The position numbers and the translations under genes were made by a program. From an uncultured Actinomycetes bacterium (GTDB lineage: Bacteria; Actinomycetota; Actinomycetes; Nanopelagicales; Nanopelagicaceae), in the NCBI GenBank assembly GCA_937876245.1, contig CALEGP010000008.1, positions 1 to 33,075 on the forward strand: a DNA stretch of 33,075 bases, given 5' to 3'. Below the pieces are notes generated by a model. That model saw only the letters and a list, made by a program, of their open reading frames with translations. It was not told the DNA's origin and made no database searches. Below, piece by piece: positions 24,964 to 33,075 of this stretch (position 1 is the stretch's first letter; every line of letters begins with the position of its first letter).

Positions 24964-26070
24964 TTATGGCCTATATCTGTCAATTGCCGTTAAGAATTTC
25001 TCATTCTCGACTGGCAGACCAATTGTGACCCGAAGGAATCCTTCGAGACCAACATCTCTTATAAGAATCCCGCTTGCGACCAACTCTTCCCAAGTTATCT
25101 TTGCACTCTTCTTGAAACCCGCAAAGAGCAGAAAGTTGGCGCTACTCGGCGAAACCTTAAAACCCATCTCGGTTAATTCCATACGTACTCGTTCTCGTTC
25201 AAGAACGATTGCTGAAACTTCTGCAAGTAGAAGCTCGGAATTAGCGAGAGCAACCAAAGCCAAAGCTTGAGTAGGTGAACTTAAGTGATATGGCAAGCGA
25301 GTAACCAACATTGCCAGTACAACTGATGGATCACACACGGCATAGCCAACTCGAACTCCAGCAAATGCAAATGCCTTACTCATCGTGCGCACAACCACAA
25401 CATTTGGATAGCTAGCGATGAGAGTTACTGCTGATGGCTCTGACGAAAATTCGGCATAGGCTTCATCAACTACCAAAAGTCCATCGACAGCTCTAGTTGC
25501 AATTGCTAGCTTTTCTAGGTCATCGATTCCAGTAATATTTCCGGTTGGGTTATTTGGTGTAGTTAGAAATGTTAGGCCCGGTCTCTCGCTGGCAATTTGC
25601 GTAATTGCCTCTCCTAAATTCAGTTCAAAATTCCCTTCGCGCTCGGCGCCAATCCACCTGACTCCAGTTGTCTTGGCGATCAAAGGGTGAACGGAGTACG
25701 AGGGCAAAAACCCAAGGGCGCCCCGACCACCACACGCCAGAAAAAGAGTCTGCAAAATTTCGTTGCTGCCATTGGCTGCCCAAATGTTTTTATCGCTAAT
25801 AGCAACCTTAGAAATCTTGGTTACATACTTTGCTAACTCACCACGCAATTCATTAGCATCACGATCAGGATAACGGTTTAGATTTTCTAGAACTTTGGGC
25901 AAAACATTTAGCACTTGCTCGACAACGGCGGATGGCAGTGGAAATGGATTCTCATTAGTGTTTAGCGCAATGACTCCGGAAATCTGCGGCGCCCCGTAGG
26001 GAATCAAATCTGAAAGTTCGCTTCGAATTGGGAGCCAACTGGGCCATTTAGATTCTCTCTCCTCTTTCAT
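24964..26070 (-). CDS. hisC: Histidinol-phosphate aminotransferase
   Basis: A fold-type I PLP aminotransferase of 368 residues making histidinol phosphate from imidazole acetol phosphate and glutamate. It shows LNTNENPFPLP at the N-terminus, TTPNNPTGN, the PLP-contacting Asp in VVDEAYAEFS, and the Schiff-base Lys in MSKAFAFAGVRVGY. The ATG at 26070 follows the hisD stop after two bases. The tyrosine/phenylalanine aminotransferase family is similar, but the his context settles the call. Confidence 0.95.
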   Translation of the reverse strand: MKEERESKWPSWLPIRSELSDLIPYGAPQISGVIALNTNENPFPLPSAVVEQVLNVLPKVLENLNRYPDRDANELRGELAKYVTKISKVAISDKNIWAANGSNEILQTLFLACGGRGALGFLPSYSVHPLIAKTTGVRWIGAEREGNFELNLGEAITQIASERPGLTFLTTPNNPTGNITGIDDLEKLAIATRAVDGLLVVDEAYAEFSSEPSAVTLIASYPNVVVVRTMSKAFAFAGVRVGYAVCDPSVVLAMLVTRLPYHLSSPTQALALVALANSELLLAEVSAIVLERERVRMELTEMGFKVSPSSANFLLFAGFKKSAKITWEELVASGILIRDVGLEGFLRVTIGLPVENEKFLTAIDRYRP

Positions 26071-26072
26071 AA

Positions 26073-27392
26073 TTAATCGCTCTCAAATCGAGCGCTCATA
26101 GCCTCGCCGTGGGCTGGCAAATCTTCGGAGTTTGCAAGTGTGATCACATTTTCAGCTATCTGGCCAAATGCTGCGCTGCTATATTCGATGAAACTAACTC
26201 CCTTTAGAAATGTTTGCACCGATAGCCCACTTGAATGACAGGCACATCCCCCAGTTGGTAAGACGTGATTAGAACCCGCAGAATAATCTCCTAAAGAAAC
26301 TGGAGTAAATCTGCCGATAAAAACAGCCCCCGCATTTCGAATCTTACTGGCGTCGGAGTTGGCGGTGAGGGTTTGAATTTCTAAGTGCTCTGCAGCATAC
26401 GCATTGACTACATCGATGCCTTGGGAAATTGAGTCGACTAAAACTATTGCCGACTGAATTCCAGAGAGGGCTGTGCGAATTCGAACCTCGTGTTTCGTCT
26501 TGGAAACTCGTATGGCGAGTTCACTCTTTACCGCATCGGCAAGTTCTTTGGAATCAGTAACTAGAATTGCCGCTGCAATCTCATCATGCTCAGCCTGACT
26601 GATTAGATCAGCAGCCACTTCGCCAGCAATTGCGCTCGAATCTGCAAGTATGGCAACTTCTGTGGGTCCCGCCTCCGAATCGATTCCAATTTTTCCACGT
26701 AACGCCCGTTTGGCCGCTGCTACATAAATATTTCCCGGCCCAGTTACAACATCGACGCTTTCGCAAACTTCGGAAACACCGTAGGCAAACATTGCAATTG
26801 CTTGTGCCCCGCCAATTGCGTAGACCTCATCTATCCCAAGGAGGGCGCAGGCCGCCAAAATAACATTGTTCGGCAATCCGTTATTGTCGATCTGCGGTGG
26901 GGAGGCAACTGCGATATTTCCTACTTTAGCTATTTGTGCCGGAACGACATTCATAATTACCGAACTGGGATAAACCGCTCGACCACCCGGAACATATAGA
27001 CCCACTCGATCCACCGGTATTTGCCTGTGAGTGACTCTTCCGCCTTTTACAACATCAGTAGATATTTCATCTCGAACCTGATCAAGGTGTGTTTTCGTGA
27101 TTCTAAATATTGATTCTTCTAGCGCTTGTCTTACTTTCAGATCCAACGAGGATAGCGCCTGAGTAATATCTGATTTTGCAACACGAATTTGTTTAGGTCT
27201 AACGCCATCGAACTTTTCACAGAGATCAAGTAAATCTAATTGAGTACCGCTCGCTACTTTTTCAAGAATTGGCTGAATAGTTATCAGAGCCTGTTCAATA
27301 TCCAACTTGGCTCGAGGGAGTTCAGATTTGTACTCAGATTTCGAGAGCTCTCGACCGCGAAAATCTACGGTCCTGATATCTGTCGCTTTCAC
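26073..27392 (-). CDS. hisD: Histidinol dehydrogenase
   Basis: Zn-dependent enzyme oxidising histidinol to histidine with two NAD+; 439 residues, full length. Motifs include [35 protein letters not shown] (Zn ligands Gln and His), YAAEHLEI and [14 protein letters not shown]. The start is GTG 27392; a TACTAT box ends six bases upstream, suggesting a leaderless GTG mRNA. It is the first gene of the his operon, only 14 bases after the dnaE stop. hisG and hisE are not in the window. Confidence 0.97.
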   Translation of the reverse strand: MKATDIRTVDFRGRELSKSEYKSELPRAKLDIEQALITIQPILEKVASGTQLDLLDLCEKFDGVRPKQIRVAKSDITQALSSLDLKVRQALEESIFRITKTHLDQVRDEISTDVVKGGRVTHRQIPVDRVGLYVPGGRAVYPSSVIMNVVPAQIAKVGNIAVASPPQIDNNGLPNNVILAACALLGIDEVYAIGGAQAIAMFAYGVSEVCESVDVVTGPGNIYVAAAKRALRGKIGIDSEAGPTEVAILADSSAIAGEVAADLISQAEHDEIAAAILVTDSKELADAVKSELAIRVSKTKHEVRIRTALSGIQSAIVLVDSISQGIDVVNAYAAEHLEIQTLTANSDASKIRNAGAVFIGRFTPVSLGDYSAGSNHVLPTGGCACHSSGLSVQTFLKGVSFIEYSSAAFGQIAENVITLANSEDLPAHGEAMSARFESD

Positions 27393-27398
27393 TATCTG

Positions 27399-27404
27399 AT
27401 AGTA
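27399..27404 (-). promoter_or_regulatory. -10 box of the his operon (leaderless)
   Basis: TACTAT on the minus strand ends six bases before GTG 27392, and no SD is present. It lies in the 14-base gap just downstream of the dnaE stop. Confidence 0.45.
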
Positions 27405-27406
27405 AT

Positions 27407-30400
27407 CTAAACCAAACAGTCGGGGCCGAGAATTGCTTTAAGGTCAGCGCTCAAACTTGGTGAGGAAGTGACTCGCAGATCATCACCAATTTTCATTACC
27501 AAACTCTTGCGCCCATCATCGAGTTTCAAGTGAACTTCGCGTTTCCCTGGATGTGAACGAAGAATTTCCTTAATCCGATCGATCACCGGCGGGGTGCATC
27601 GCACCGTATCCATGGCTATAACGAGCGGACCAGAAGGAACCAGTGAAACATCAAGCATTGAAAGGTCAAGAGCCATGATCTTGGCCTGATCTTCCCGTTT
27701 ATCGATTCGCCCGCGAATAATCACGATGCGATCTTCGACTAAATTCATTGAATGTTGCGTATAGGAGTTAGCGAAGAACATAACATCGATGGCACCTTCC
27801 AAGTCTTCAATAGTGACAATCGCCCATGAAGCGCCCGCTCTAGATATTTTGCGTTGAATCTGCGTAATCAATCCGCCAATCGTGACTATCTGTTCGTGGC
27901 CAACACCATCATCATTAACTTGGCTGATAGGCATATCTGTCGCAGTCCGAAGCAAATGTTCGACGCCCAGAAGTGGGTGATCTGAAACATAGAGTCCCAG
28001 CATCTCCCTCTCATAACTCAGTAATAGCGCCTTGTCCCATTCGAGATTTGGAATGTCTACCTCGACTCCCGTGAGAGCTCCCTCTGTTGGACCCGATCCA
28101 CTTCCGAATAAATCAAATTGCCCAATAGCCTCAGCGCGTTTAGCTTCCAACACTGAATCTATTGCTTCGAGAAATACCAGTGCCAAACCTTTGCGCGGGT
28201 GGTTCAAAGAGTCAAAAGCGCCACCCTTAATTAAAGACTCAATCGTCTTCTTATTGCAAACATTTGCATCTACTTTTGCCAGGAAGTCACCGAAAGATTC
28301 ATACCGCCCAACCTCGCCTCGCTTGGCAACGATCGAGGCAACTACATTTTCCCCAACATTTCGTATCGCAGTGAGTCCAAAACGAATATCTTTTCCTATT
28401 GGCGTGTAGTCAGATTGTGACTCATTTACATCAGGTGGCAAAACTTTAATTCCCATGCGGCGGCATTCATTCAAATAGAGCGCGCTCTTATCTTTATCAT
28501 CTCGAACGCTAGTCAAAAGTGCAGCCATATATTCGGTTGGGTAATTCGCTTTTAGGTACCCAGTCCAATAGGAGACCATTCCATAACCAGCGCTGTGCGC
28601 CCGGTTGAAGGCGTAATCCGAGAATGGAATTAGAGTTTCCCATAATTTATCTATCGCAGATTTTGAAAAACCGTTCTCTGTCATGCCCTTTTCAAAATTT
28701 ACATACTCTTTATCCAAAATCTCTTTATTTTTCTTACCCATTGCTTTACGCAAAAGATCTGCGCGGCCAAGACTAAATCCAGCTACTTTCTGGGCAATAG
28801 CCATTACTTGCTCTTGATAAACAATCAATCCGTAGGTATCCCCCAGTATTTCCGAAAGCGCTTCAGTTAGCTCTGGATGAATTGGAACAACTTCCTGTCG
28901 CTTATTTTTGCGGTCGGCATAATCATTGTGGGCGTTTACTCCCATCGGGCCAGGACGGTAGAGCGCAATTACCGCAGAAATATCTTCAAAGGAGTCTGGG
29001 TTCATTTGGCGCAATAGCGCCCGCATCGGACCACCGTCCAACTGGAACACTCCTAGAGTGTCGCCTCTACTCAATAATTCATAAGTCTTTAGGTCATCCA
29101 AAGTCAGCGTAGCCAAGTCAACTTCAACGCCGAGATTCGATTTCATATTTAATAAGCAATCATCTAGAACTGAAAGATTTCGCAGCCCAAGGAAATCCAT
29201 TTTCAGCAACCCGATTGACTCGCACGCACCCATGTCGAACTGAGTAATGATTGCACCATCAGCCTCCCGGCGATGAATCGGAATTACATCTAAAAGTGGT
29301 TCTTTACTGAGGATTACGCCGGCAGCATGTACGCCCCATTGCCGCTTCAGCCCCTCAAGACCAAGGGCAGTGTCAACGATTCTTTTTGAATCAGGATCGG
29401 ATTCATAGAGTGATCTAAATTCACCGGCTTCACCATGCCGGTCATTTTTGGGATCGAATACGCCGGCAAGAGAAATATCTTTGCCCATAACTGAAGGTGG
29501 CAAAGCTTTAGTTAACTTATCTCCAATCGCATATGGATAACCAAGAACTCTGGTCGAATCTTTCAAAGCTTGCTTAGATTTGATGGTTCCGTAGGTAATG
29601 ATTTGTGCGACTCGGTCTTCGCCATACTTTTGCGTGGCATAAGCAATCATTTCTGAGCGCCGCCGTTCGTCAAAATCTAAATCAATATCCGGCATCGAAA
29701 TTCGCTCTGGATTTAGAAAACGTTCAAATAAAAGTCCATGTTTTATTGGATCAAGAGCCGTAATTCCTAGCGCATAAGAAACCAGTGATCCCGCGGCTGA
29801 ACCACGACCCGGGCCCACGCGAATACCAACGCTTCTTGCATGAGAGCAGAGGTCAGAAACAACTAGGAAATAACCCGGAAATCCCATCTTGATCATGACA
29901 TCTAGTTCGTAATCTAACCGCTCTTGGTATTTTGTATCTAAATCTCTCCCAAGCCGACTAACTAAGCCCCGGTTAGATTCACTGCGAAGCCATGAATCTT
30001 CTGTCTCTCCTTTTGGCACCGAATACTGCGGCAATAAATCTTCATTCTCTCTCATTGTCACGTTGCAACGCTCTGCTATTAGCAGCGTATTATCGCAAGC
30101 ATCTGGAATCTCAGCGAAAAGTTCACGCATCTGGCGAGCGCTCTTTAGGTAGAATTCATTATTTTCAAATTTGAATCGCTTCGGATCAGCTAGCGTTGAA
30201 CCTGACTGCACACATAGAAGCGCTTCGTGTGATGCCGCATCCTCATGGTGTGTGTAATGCAAATCGTTAGTTGCAAGAGGTGGCAAAGCTAACTCTTTGC
30301 CGAGTTTTAACAGATCACTTTTCACTCGGTTCTCAATATCAATTCCGTGGTCCATAATTTCCAGATAGAAATTTTCTTTTCCGAAGATATCTCGTAGTTC

Positions 30401-30922
30401 ACTCGCAGCTTTTACCGCCTCTTTGTAGGCGCCCATACGTAAGCGAGTTTGAATCTCGCCACCAGGACAACCAGTCGTCGCAATGATTCCAGTCGCGTAC
30501 TTAGCTAGTAGATCGCGGTCCATTCTCGGCTTGTAGTAAAAACCTTCAAGAGATGCCAGCGAAGAGAGCCTGAATAGATTAGAGAGGCCGATGTTGTTCT
30601 CAGCCAATAGGGTCATATGCGTATAAGCCCCACCGCCAGATACATCATCTTCGCCACCGTCAGCCCATTTAACGCGTTTCTTCTCAAATCGAGATTCTGG
30701 AGCGACGTAGGCTTCAATGCCGATTATTGGCTTGACCCCAGCTTTGATAGCTTTTCTATGAAATTCATATGCACCGAAAACATTCCCGTGGTCTGTCATT
30801 GCAATCGCGGGCATGCCTTGATGCGCAACCTCAGCGACCAATTCGTCGACACGTGCAGCACCATCGAGCATCGAATACTCGGTGTGTACGTGTAGGTGGA
30901 CGAATCCTTGTTCTGCAGACAT
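27407..30922 (-). CDS. dnaE: DNA polymerase III alpha subunit (DnaE1)
   Basis: The replicative polymerase, 1171 residues. Residues 1-285 are the PHP domain, with ligand positions intact by eye: H11, H13, D20, the His in MTDHGN, Glu in IGIEAY, His in YTHMTLL, Cys in TTGCPGG, and Asp/His in ATNDLHY. In M. tuberculosis DnaE1 this site is the proofreading exonuclease, so the same is expected here. The palm carries PDIDLDF (catalytic D414 and D416), fingers [12 protein letters not shown], helix-hairpin-helix near 830-870, and an OB fold at 985-1070 ([15 protein letters not shown]). ATG 30922 follows a TAATCT box by seven bases and has no SD. Confidence 0.98.
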   Translation of the reverse strand: MSAEQGFVHLHVHTEYSMLDGAARVDELVAEVAHQGMPAIAMTDHGNVFGAYEFHRKAIKAGVKPIIGIEAYVAPESRFEKKRVKWADGGEDDVSGGGAYTHMTLLAENNIGLSNLFRLSSLASLEGFYYKPRMDRDLLAKYATGIIATTGCPGGEIQTRLRMGAYKEAVKAASELRDIFGKENFYLEIMDHGIDIENRVKSDLLKLGKELALPPLATNDLHYTHHEDAASHEALLCVQSGSTLADPKRFKFENNEFYLKSARQMRELFAEIPDACDNTLLIAERCNVTMRENEDLLPQYSVPKGETEDSWLRSESNRGLVSRLGRDLDTKYQERLDYELDVMIKMGFPGYFLVVSDLCSHARSVGIRVGPGRGSAAGSLVSYALGITALDPIKHGLLFERFLNPERISMPDIDLDFDERRRSEMIAYATQKYGEDRVAQIITYGTIKSKQALKDSTRVLGYPYAIGDKLTKALPPSVMGKDISLAGVFDPKNDRHGEAGEFRSLYESDPDSKRIVDTALGLEGLKRQWGVHAAGVILSKEPLLDVIPIHRREADGAIITQFDMGACESIGLLKMDFLGLRNLSVLDDCLLNMKSNLGVEVDLATLTLDDLKTYELLSRGDTLGVFQLDGGPMRALLRQMNPDSFEDISAVIALYRPGPMGVNAHNDYADRKNKRQEVVPIHPELTEALSEILGDTYGLIVYQEQVMAIAQKVAGFSLGRADLLRKAMGKKNKEILDKEYVNFEKGMTENGFSKSAIDKLWETLIPFSDYAFNRAHSAGYGMVSYWTGYLKANYPTEYMAALLTSVRDDKDKSALYLNECRRMGIKVLPPDVNESQSDYTPIGKDIRFGLTAIRNVGENVVASIVAKRGEVGRYESFGDFLAKVDANVCNKKTIESLIKGGAFDSLNHPRKGLALVFLEAIDSVLEAKRAEAIGQFDLFGSGSGPTEGALTGVEVDIPNLEWDKALLLSYEREMLGLYVSDHPLLGVEHLLRTATDMPISQVNDDGVGHEQIVTIGGLITQIQRKISRAGASWAIVTIEDLEGAIDVMFFANSYTQHSMNLVEDRIVIIRGRIDKREDQAKIMALDLSMLDVSLVPSGPLVIAMDTVRCTPPVIDRIKEILRSHPGKREVHLKLDDGRKSLVMKIGDDLRVTSSPSLSADLKAILGPDCLV

Positions 30923-30929
30923 TTAGAGC

Positions 30930-30935
30930 AGATTA
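30930..30935 (-). promoter_or_regulatory. -10 box of dnaE (leaderless)
   Basis: TAATCT on the minus strand directly abuts the rluD stop codon and ends seven bases before the dnaE ATG. dnaE can thus be transcribed independently of the lspA-rluD unit. Confidence 0.5.
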
Positions 30936-31907
30936 CTACTGTGAATCGAGCTGTTGGCCCTTGGCCAATATTTCGAGGGAGCGTGTCAGGTCTTGCGGGT
31001 ACTCGGAGAAGAAAGCCACCTCAGAGCCTGAACCTGGGTGAATGAATTTCAATTCGCGGGCGTGAAGCCAGGGCCGGGAGATTTCCAGTCGCTCGGCAAT
31101 TGTGTGGTCGGCCCCGTACGTCATATCCCCTACGAGAGGATGTCGTAATGCAGAGAAATGAACTCTAATTTGATGGGTCCGTCCGGTTTCTAGTTCAATC
31201 TCTAGAAGTGATACGGCAGGGAAAAATTCAAGGGCCTTGTAATGAGTGATGCTTGGCTTGCCATCTGCTACTACTGCGAATCGGTAATCCTCACGAGGAT
31301 GTCTATCGATTGGGGCATCAATTGTTCCCTCGGTCGGGTCCATATGTCCTTGAGCCAATGCGTGGTAGACCTTGGTGACTGTTCGATCTCGGAATTGTTG
31401 TTTTAGATTGCTATATGAGTTCTCATTCTTCGCGATAACCATAAGTCCGGTTGTGCCAACGTCAAGGCGATGAACAACTCCTTGTCGTTCGGCGGCTCCA
31501 CTTGTTGAGACTTGGTATCCAGCTGCGATAACTCCGCCAATTACTGTTGGGCCGGTCCATCCTGGACTTGGATGTGCAGCTACTCCTGCCGGCTTATCTA
31601 TGACAATCACATCCGAGTCATCATAAACAACTCTTAAATTATCAATCGGCGTGGCTACCAAACGCGGTGCTACTGGAGCCGCGGGCATAGTAATTTCTAA
31701 ATAATCATCGGTGCTTACGCGGTCAGATTTTCCTAGTGGCTTGCGCTTTCTAGTAACTTCACCATTTTCAATGAGAGTGACAATCGTCGAGCGAGAGAGC
31801 CCAAGAAGCCTTGAGAGCGCCGCATCAACACGTTCCTGATGAAGCCCCTCCGGAATTGATACAAATCGAACTTCGCGTTCAACATTATCTGAATCATCTA
31901 GCTTCAT
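30936..31907 (-). CDS. rluD: Ribosomal large subunit pseudouridine synthase, RluD family
   Basis: A 323-residue RluA-family enzyme modifying 23S rRNA uridines (the E. coli RluD targets are in helix 69). An N-terminal S4 RNA-binding domain (about residues 20-75: LSRLLGLSRSTIVTLIENG) precedes the catalytic domain with VVHRLDVGTTGLMVIAK (catalytic Asp) and the ETGRTHQIRVHF motif. ATG 31907 forms an ATGA overlap with the lspA stop; a longer frame to 31940 lies inside lspA and is less likely. Confidence 0.94.
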   Translation of the reverse strand: MKLDDSDNVEREVRFVSIPEGLHQERVDAALSRLLGLSRSTIVTLIENGEVTRKRKPLGKSDRVSTDDYLEITMPAAPVAPRLVATPIDNLRVVYDDSDVIVIDKPAGVAAHPSPGWTGPTVIGGVIAAGYQVSTSGAAERQGVVHRLDVGTTGLMVIAKNENSYSNLKQQFRDRTVTKVYHALAQGHMDPTEGTIDAPIDRHPREDYRFAVVADGKPSITHYKALEFFPAVSLLEIELETGRTHQIRVHFSALRHPLVGDMTYGADHTIAERLEISRPWLHARELKFIHPGSGSEVAFFSEYPQDLTRSLEILAKGQQLDSQ

Positions 31908-32416
31908 TTTATAACCGATCTTGGCGGCGTTTGCGACCAAATAAGTGAAACGATGGAGAAAATACCGATGACAACTGCGCTGTCGGCGATGTTAAAGGTT
32001 GGCCAATGTGCAATAGAAATCCAATCGACAACTGGTCCTTGCAAGCCACCGGGGCTTCTAAAAATACGATCACTAAGATTCCCGAATATCCCACCAAGTA
32101 CAGAACCGAGGGAAATAGCCCATCTGACTGAATCAATTTTGGAACCAAAATAGAGAATTCCCGCACCGGTAATTATTCCGAAGGACGAAAGAAGAATCGT
32201 TCTGCTCGTTGCCAGGCTAAAGGCCGCCCCCGTGTTATACAGCAACTCCAATTTTAAGAAATTTCCGAACACTTTCACTGGGCCATCACCCAGAAAACTC
32301 ACCGCGGCAACTTTCGTCAAGTAATCTGTAACGAAAATTAGGAAAGCCGTCACTGCCAACTTTCGTCTGACAACTACATTCAGCGTCGTTCCTCTTTTTG
32401 CTTGCACGCCATACAA
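31904..32416 (-). CDS. lspA: Lipoprotein signal peptidase II
   Basis: Cleaves the signal peptide before the lipidated Cys, after Lgt. Four hydrophobic segments and both catalytic Asp motifs are seen: NLSDRIF and FNIADSAVVIG, plus the early TDYLTK motif. Coordinates use the longest canonical start, ATG 32416, which lies inside traR and has no SD. A better-placed start is CTG 32383: it shares CTGA with the traR stop, has AGAGG about seven bases upstream, and yields a normal-length N-terminus (159 residues). GTG 32407 is another option without SD. Confidence 0.92.
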   Translation of the reverse strand: MYGVQAKRGTTLNVVVRRKLAVTAFLIFVTDYLTKVAAVSFLGDGPVKVFGNFLKLELLYNTGAAFSLATSRTILLSSFGIITGAGILYFGSKIDSVRWAISLGSVLGGIFGNLSDRIFRSPGGLQGPVVDWISIAHWPTFNIADSAVVIGIFSIVSLIWSQTPPRSVIK

Positions 32417-33075
32417 AGAGTCGCGCGAGGGAAAACTTGAAGCCGAGCTTTGCCTATTGAATTTTCACACTCTTCGCACTTGCCATAGCTCTTGTTTTCA
32501 ATTCGCTCCAAAGCCCGCTCGGTCTGTACAACCATGTCGCGAGCGTTGTATACAAGAGACATTTCATGTTCCCGTTCAAATGTTTTCGTACCAGCATCTG
32601 CCTGGTCATCTCCGGCTCCCATGCCTTCAGCATTAATTAAATCTTCCATCCCGCTTTCAACTTCGAGAAGCTCTTCGCGAAGACGATCTAAATCTTTAGA
32701 AAGTTCCTTGCGCATTGCCTTCATCTCTGTAGCAGTCCAGTTTTCAATACCTTCTGAGATCACAAGAGGCGCTGGCGCTCCCTTGATGGGTTTGAGTCCG
32801 CTGCCCTTGCGCACAGTGCTATTTGGCCGAGGTGGTGGCAGCATTGTTAAACGGCGCTCTTCTACGACTACTTCGGTCACGGCAACTTCATTTGGAGTGA
32901 CTGTAATTGTCGTTGAATCACCTTTAGTAGTGCTCTGAAGCTTGGCTGGGAATGGCCTTCCAACGACCTTTTTTCCACTCTTAGCAACGGAGGGTTTAAC
33001 GATGTTGGGCGAACGTTTTGTAGGCGTTACCTTTTTGGCTGGAGCCTTTTTGGCTGGAGCTTTTTTGGCTGGAGC
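32380..33075 (-). CDS. DksA/TraR-family zinc-finger protein (5' end beyond the window)
   Basis: The frame is open to the right edge, giving at least 231 residues. The C-terminus (about the last 110) is a coiled-coil region (ELSKDLDRLREELLEVE) followed by CEEC...CMAC, the four-Cys zinc finger of DksA/TraR proteins, which act on RNA polymerase through the secondary channel. The N-terminal part is long, basic and low in complexity (KVTPTKRSP, three APAKK repeats at the edge). A shorter call from GTG 32880 would drop that extension, but the frame continues without interruption. From memory, actinobacterial homologues beside lspA also carry Lys/Ala-rich N-termini. The stop overlaps lspA. Confidence 0.88.
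   Translation of the reverse strand, partial: APAKKAPAKKAPAKKVTPTKRSPNIVKPSVAKSGKKVVGRPFPAKLQSTTKGDSTTITVTPNEVAVTEVVVEERRLTMLPPPRPNSTVRKGSGLKPIKGAPAPLVISEGIENWTATEMKAMRKELSKDLDRLREELLEVESGMEDLINAEGMGAGDDQADAGTKTFEREHEMSLVYNARDMVVQTERALERIENKSYGKCEECENSIGKARLQVFPRATLCMACKQKEERR
33031..33075 (-). repeat. 15-bp tandem repeat coding APAKK
   Basis: Three 15-base units (33031-33045, 33046-33060, 33061-33075; one mismatch) end at the window edge and encode Ala-Pro-Ala-Lys-Lys each. More copies may follow outside. The motif resembles histone H1-like tails. Confidence 0.85.

Overview
The window is a gene-dense bacterial chromosome segment with essentially no mobile DNA. It looks like a low-GC actinobacterium; by eye the GC content is in the mid-40s (not computed). 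Evidence for this: an ANTAR response regulator of the PdtaR type next to pyruvate kinase, a PriA-type HisA, DnaE1 with a complete PHP metal site, a DksA/TraR protein with a Lys/Ala/Pro-rich N-terminus, four S1 repeats in RpsA, and many apparently leaderless genes. The compact layout (several 4-nt stop/start overlaps, convergent genes that touch) fits a streamlined planktonic actinobacterium such as the freshwater acI group (Nanopelagicales). That placement is inference. From memory, the gene order (rpsA - polA - liv transporter - ANTAR regulator - pyk - gltDB - lgt - his cluster - dnaE - rluD - lspA - traR) is close to that of Streptomyces and relatives, so most of the window is conserved vertical core.

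Layout. 1-1378: 3'-truncated rpsA (-). 1498-2724: MFS transporter (+), overlapping polA (-, 2721-5315) tail to tail. polA and a hotdog thioesterase (+, 5348-5755) diverge from a mirror-image pair of -10 boxes. 5762-10518: branched-chain amino-acid/amide ABC transporter livJ-H-M-G-F (-), with an intercistronic hairpin after livJ. 10714-12839: pyk, a tRNA with a Leu CAA anticodon, and pdtaR (all -), the tRNA 3' end lying one base before the pdtaR start codon. 12878-18875: gltB-gltD glutamate synthase. 18968-20557: a VIT-family metal transporter and lgt. 20577-27392: hisD-C-B-H-priA-F-I, an unannotated 49-residue membrane microprotein, a DoxX/MauE-like protein and a DsbA-like protein, all on one strand and largely translationally coupled. 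27407-33075: dnaE, rluD, lspA and 5'-truncated traR.

Themes. Nitrogen and amino-acid metabolism (Liv uptake, GOGAT, histidine synthesis), replication and repair (PolA with a degenerate proofreading domain, DnaE with an intact PHP domain), and envelope maturation (lgt, lspA, DsbA/DoxX). Most points worth a second look concern expression architecture: a terminator-like hairpin plus seven Ts inside the lgt coding sequence, a tRNA processing site that would create a nearly leaderless pdtaR mRNA, an in-frame CTG at a CTGA overlap for lspA, symmetric overlapping divergent promoters, and a hidden microprotein where other actinobacteria carry trp genes. I saw no CRISPR array, insertion sequence, prophage or defence system. 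No stretch longer than about 200 bases lacks a gene; the longest is the livJ-pdtaR gap (10519-10713), which holds the livJ promoter.
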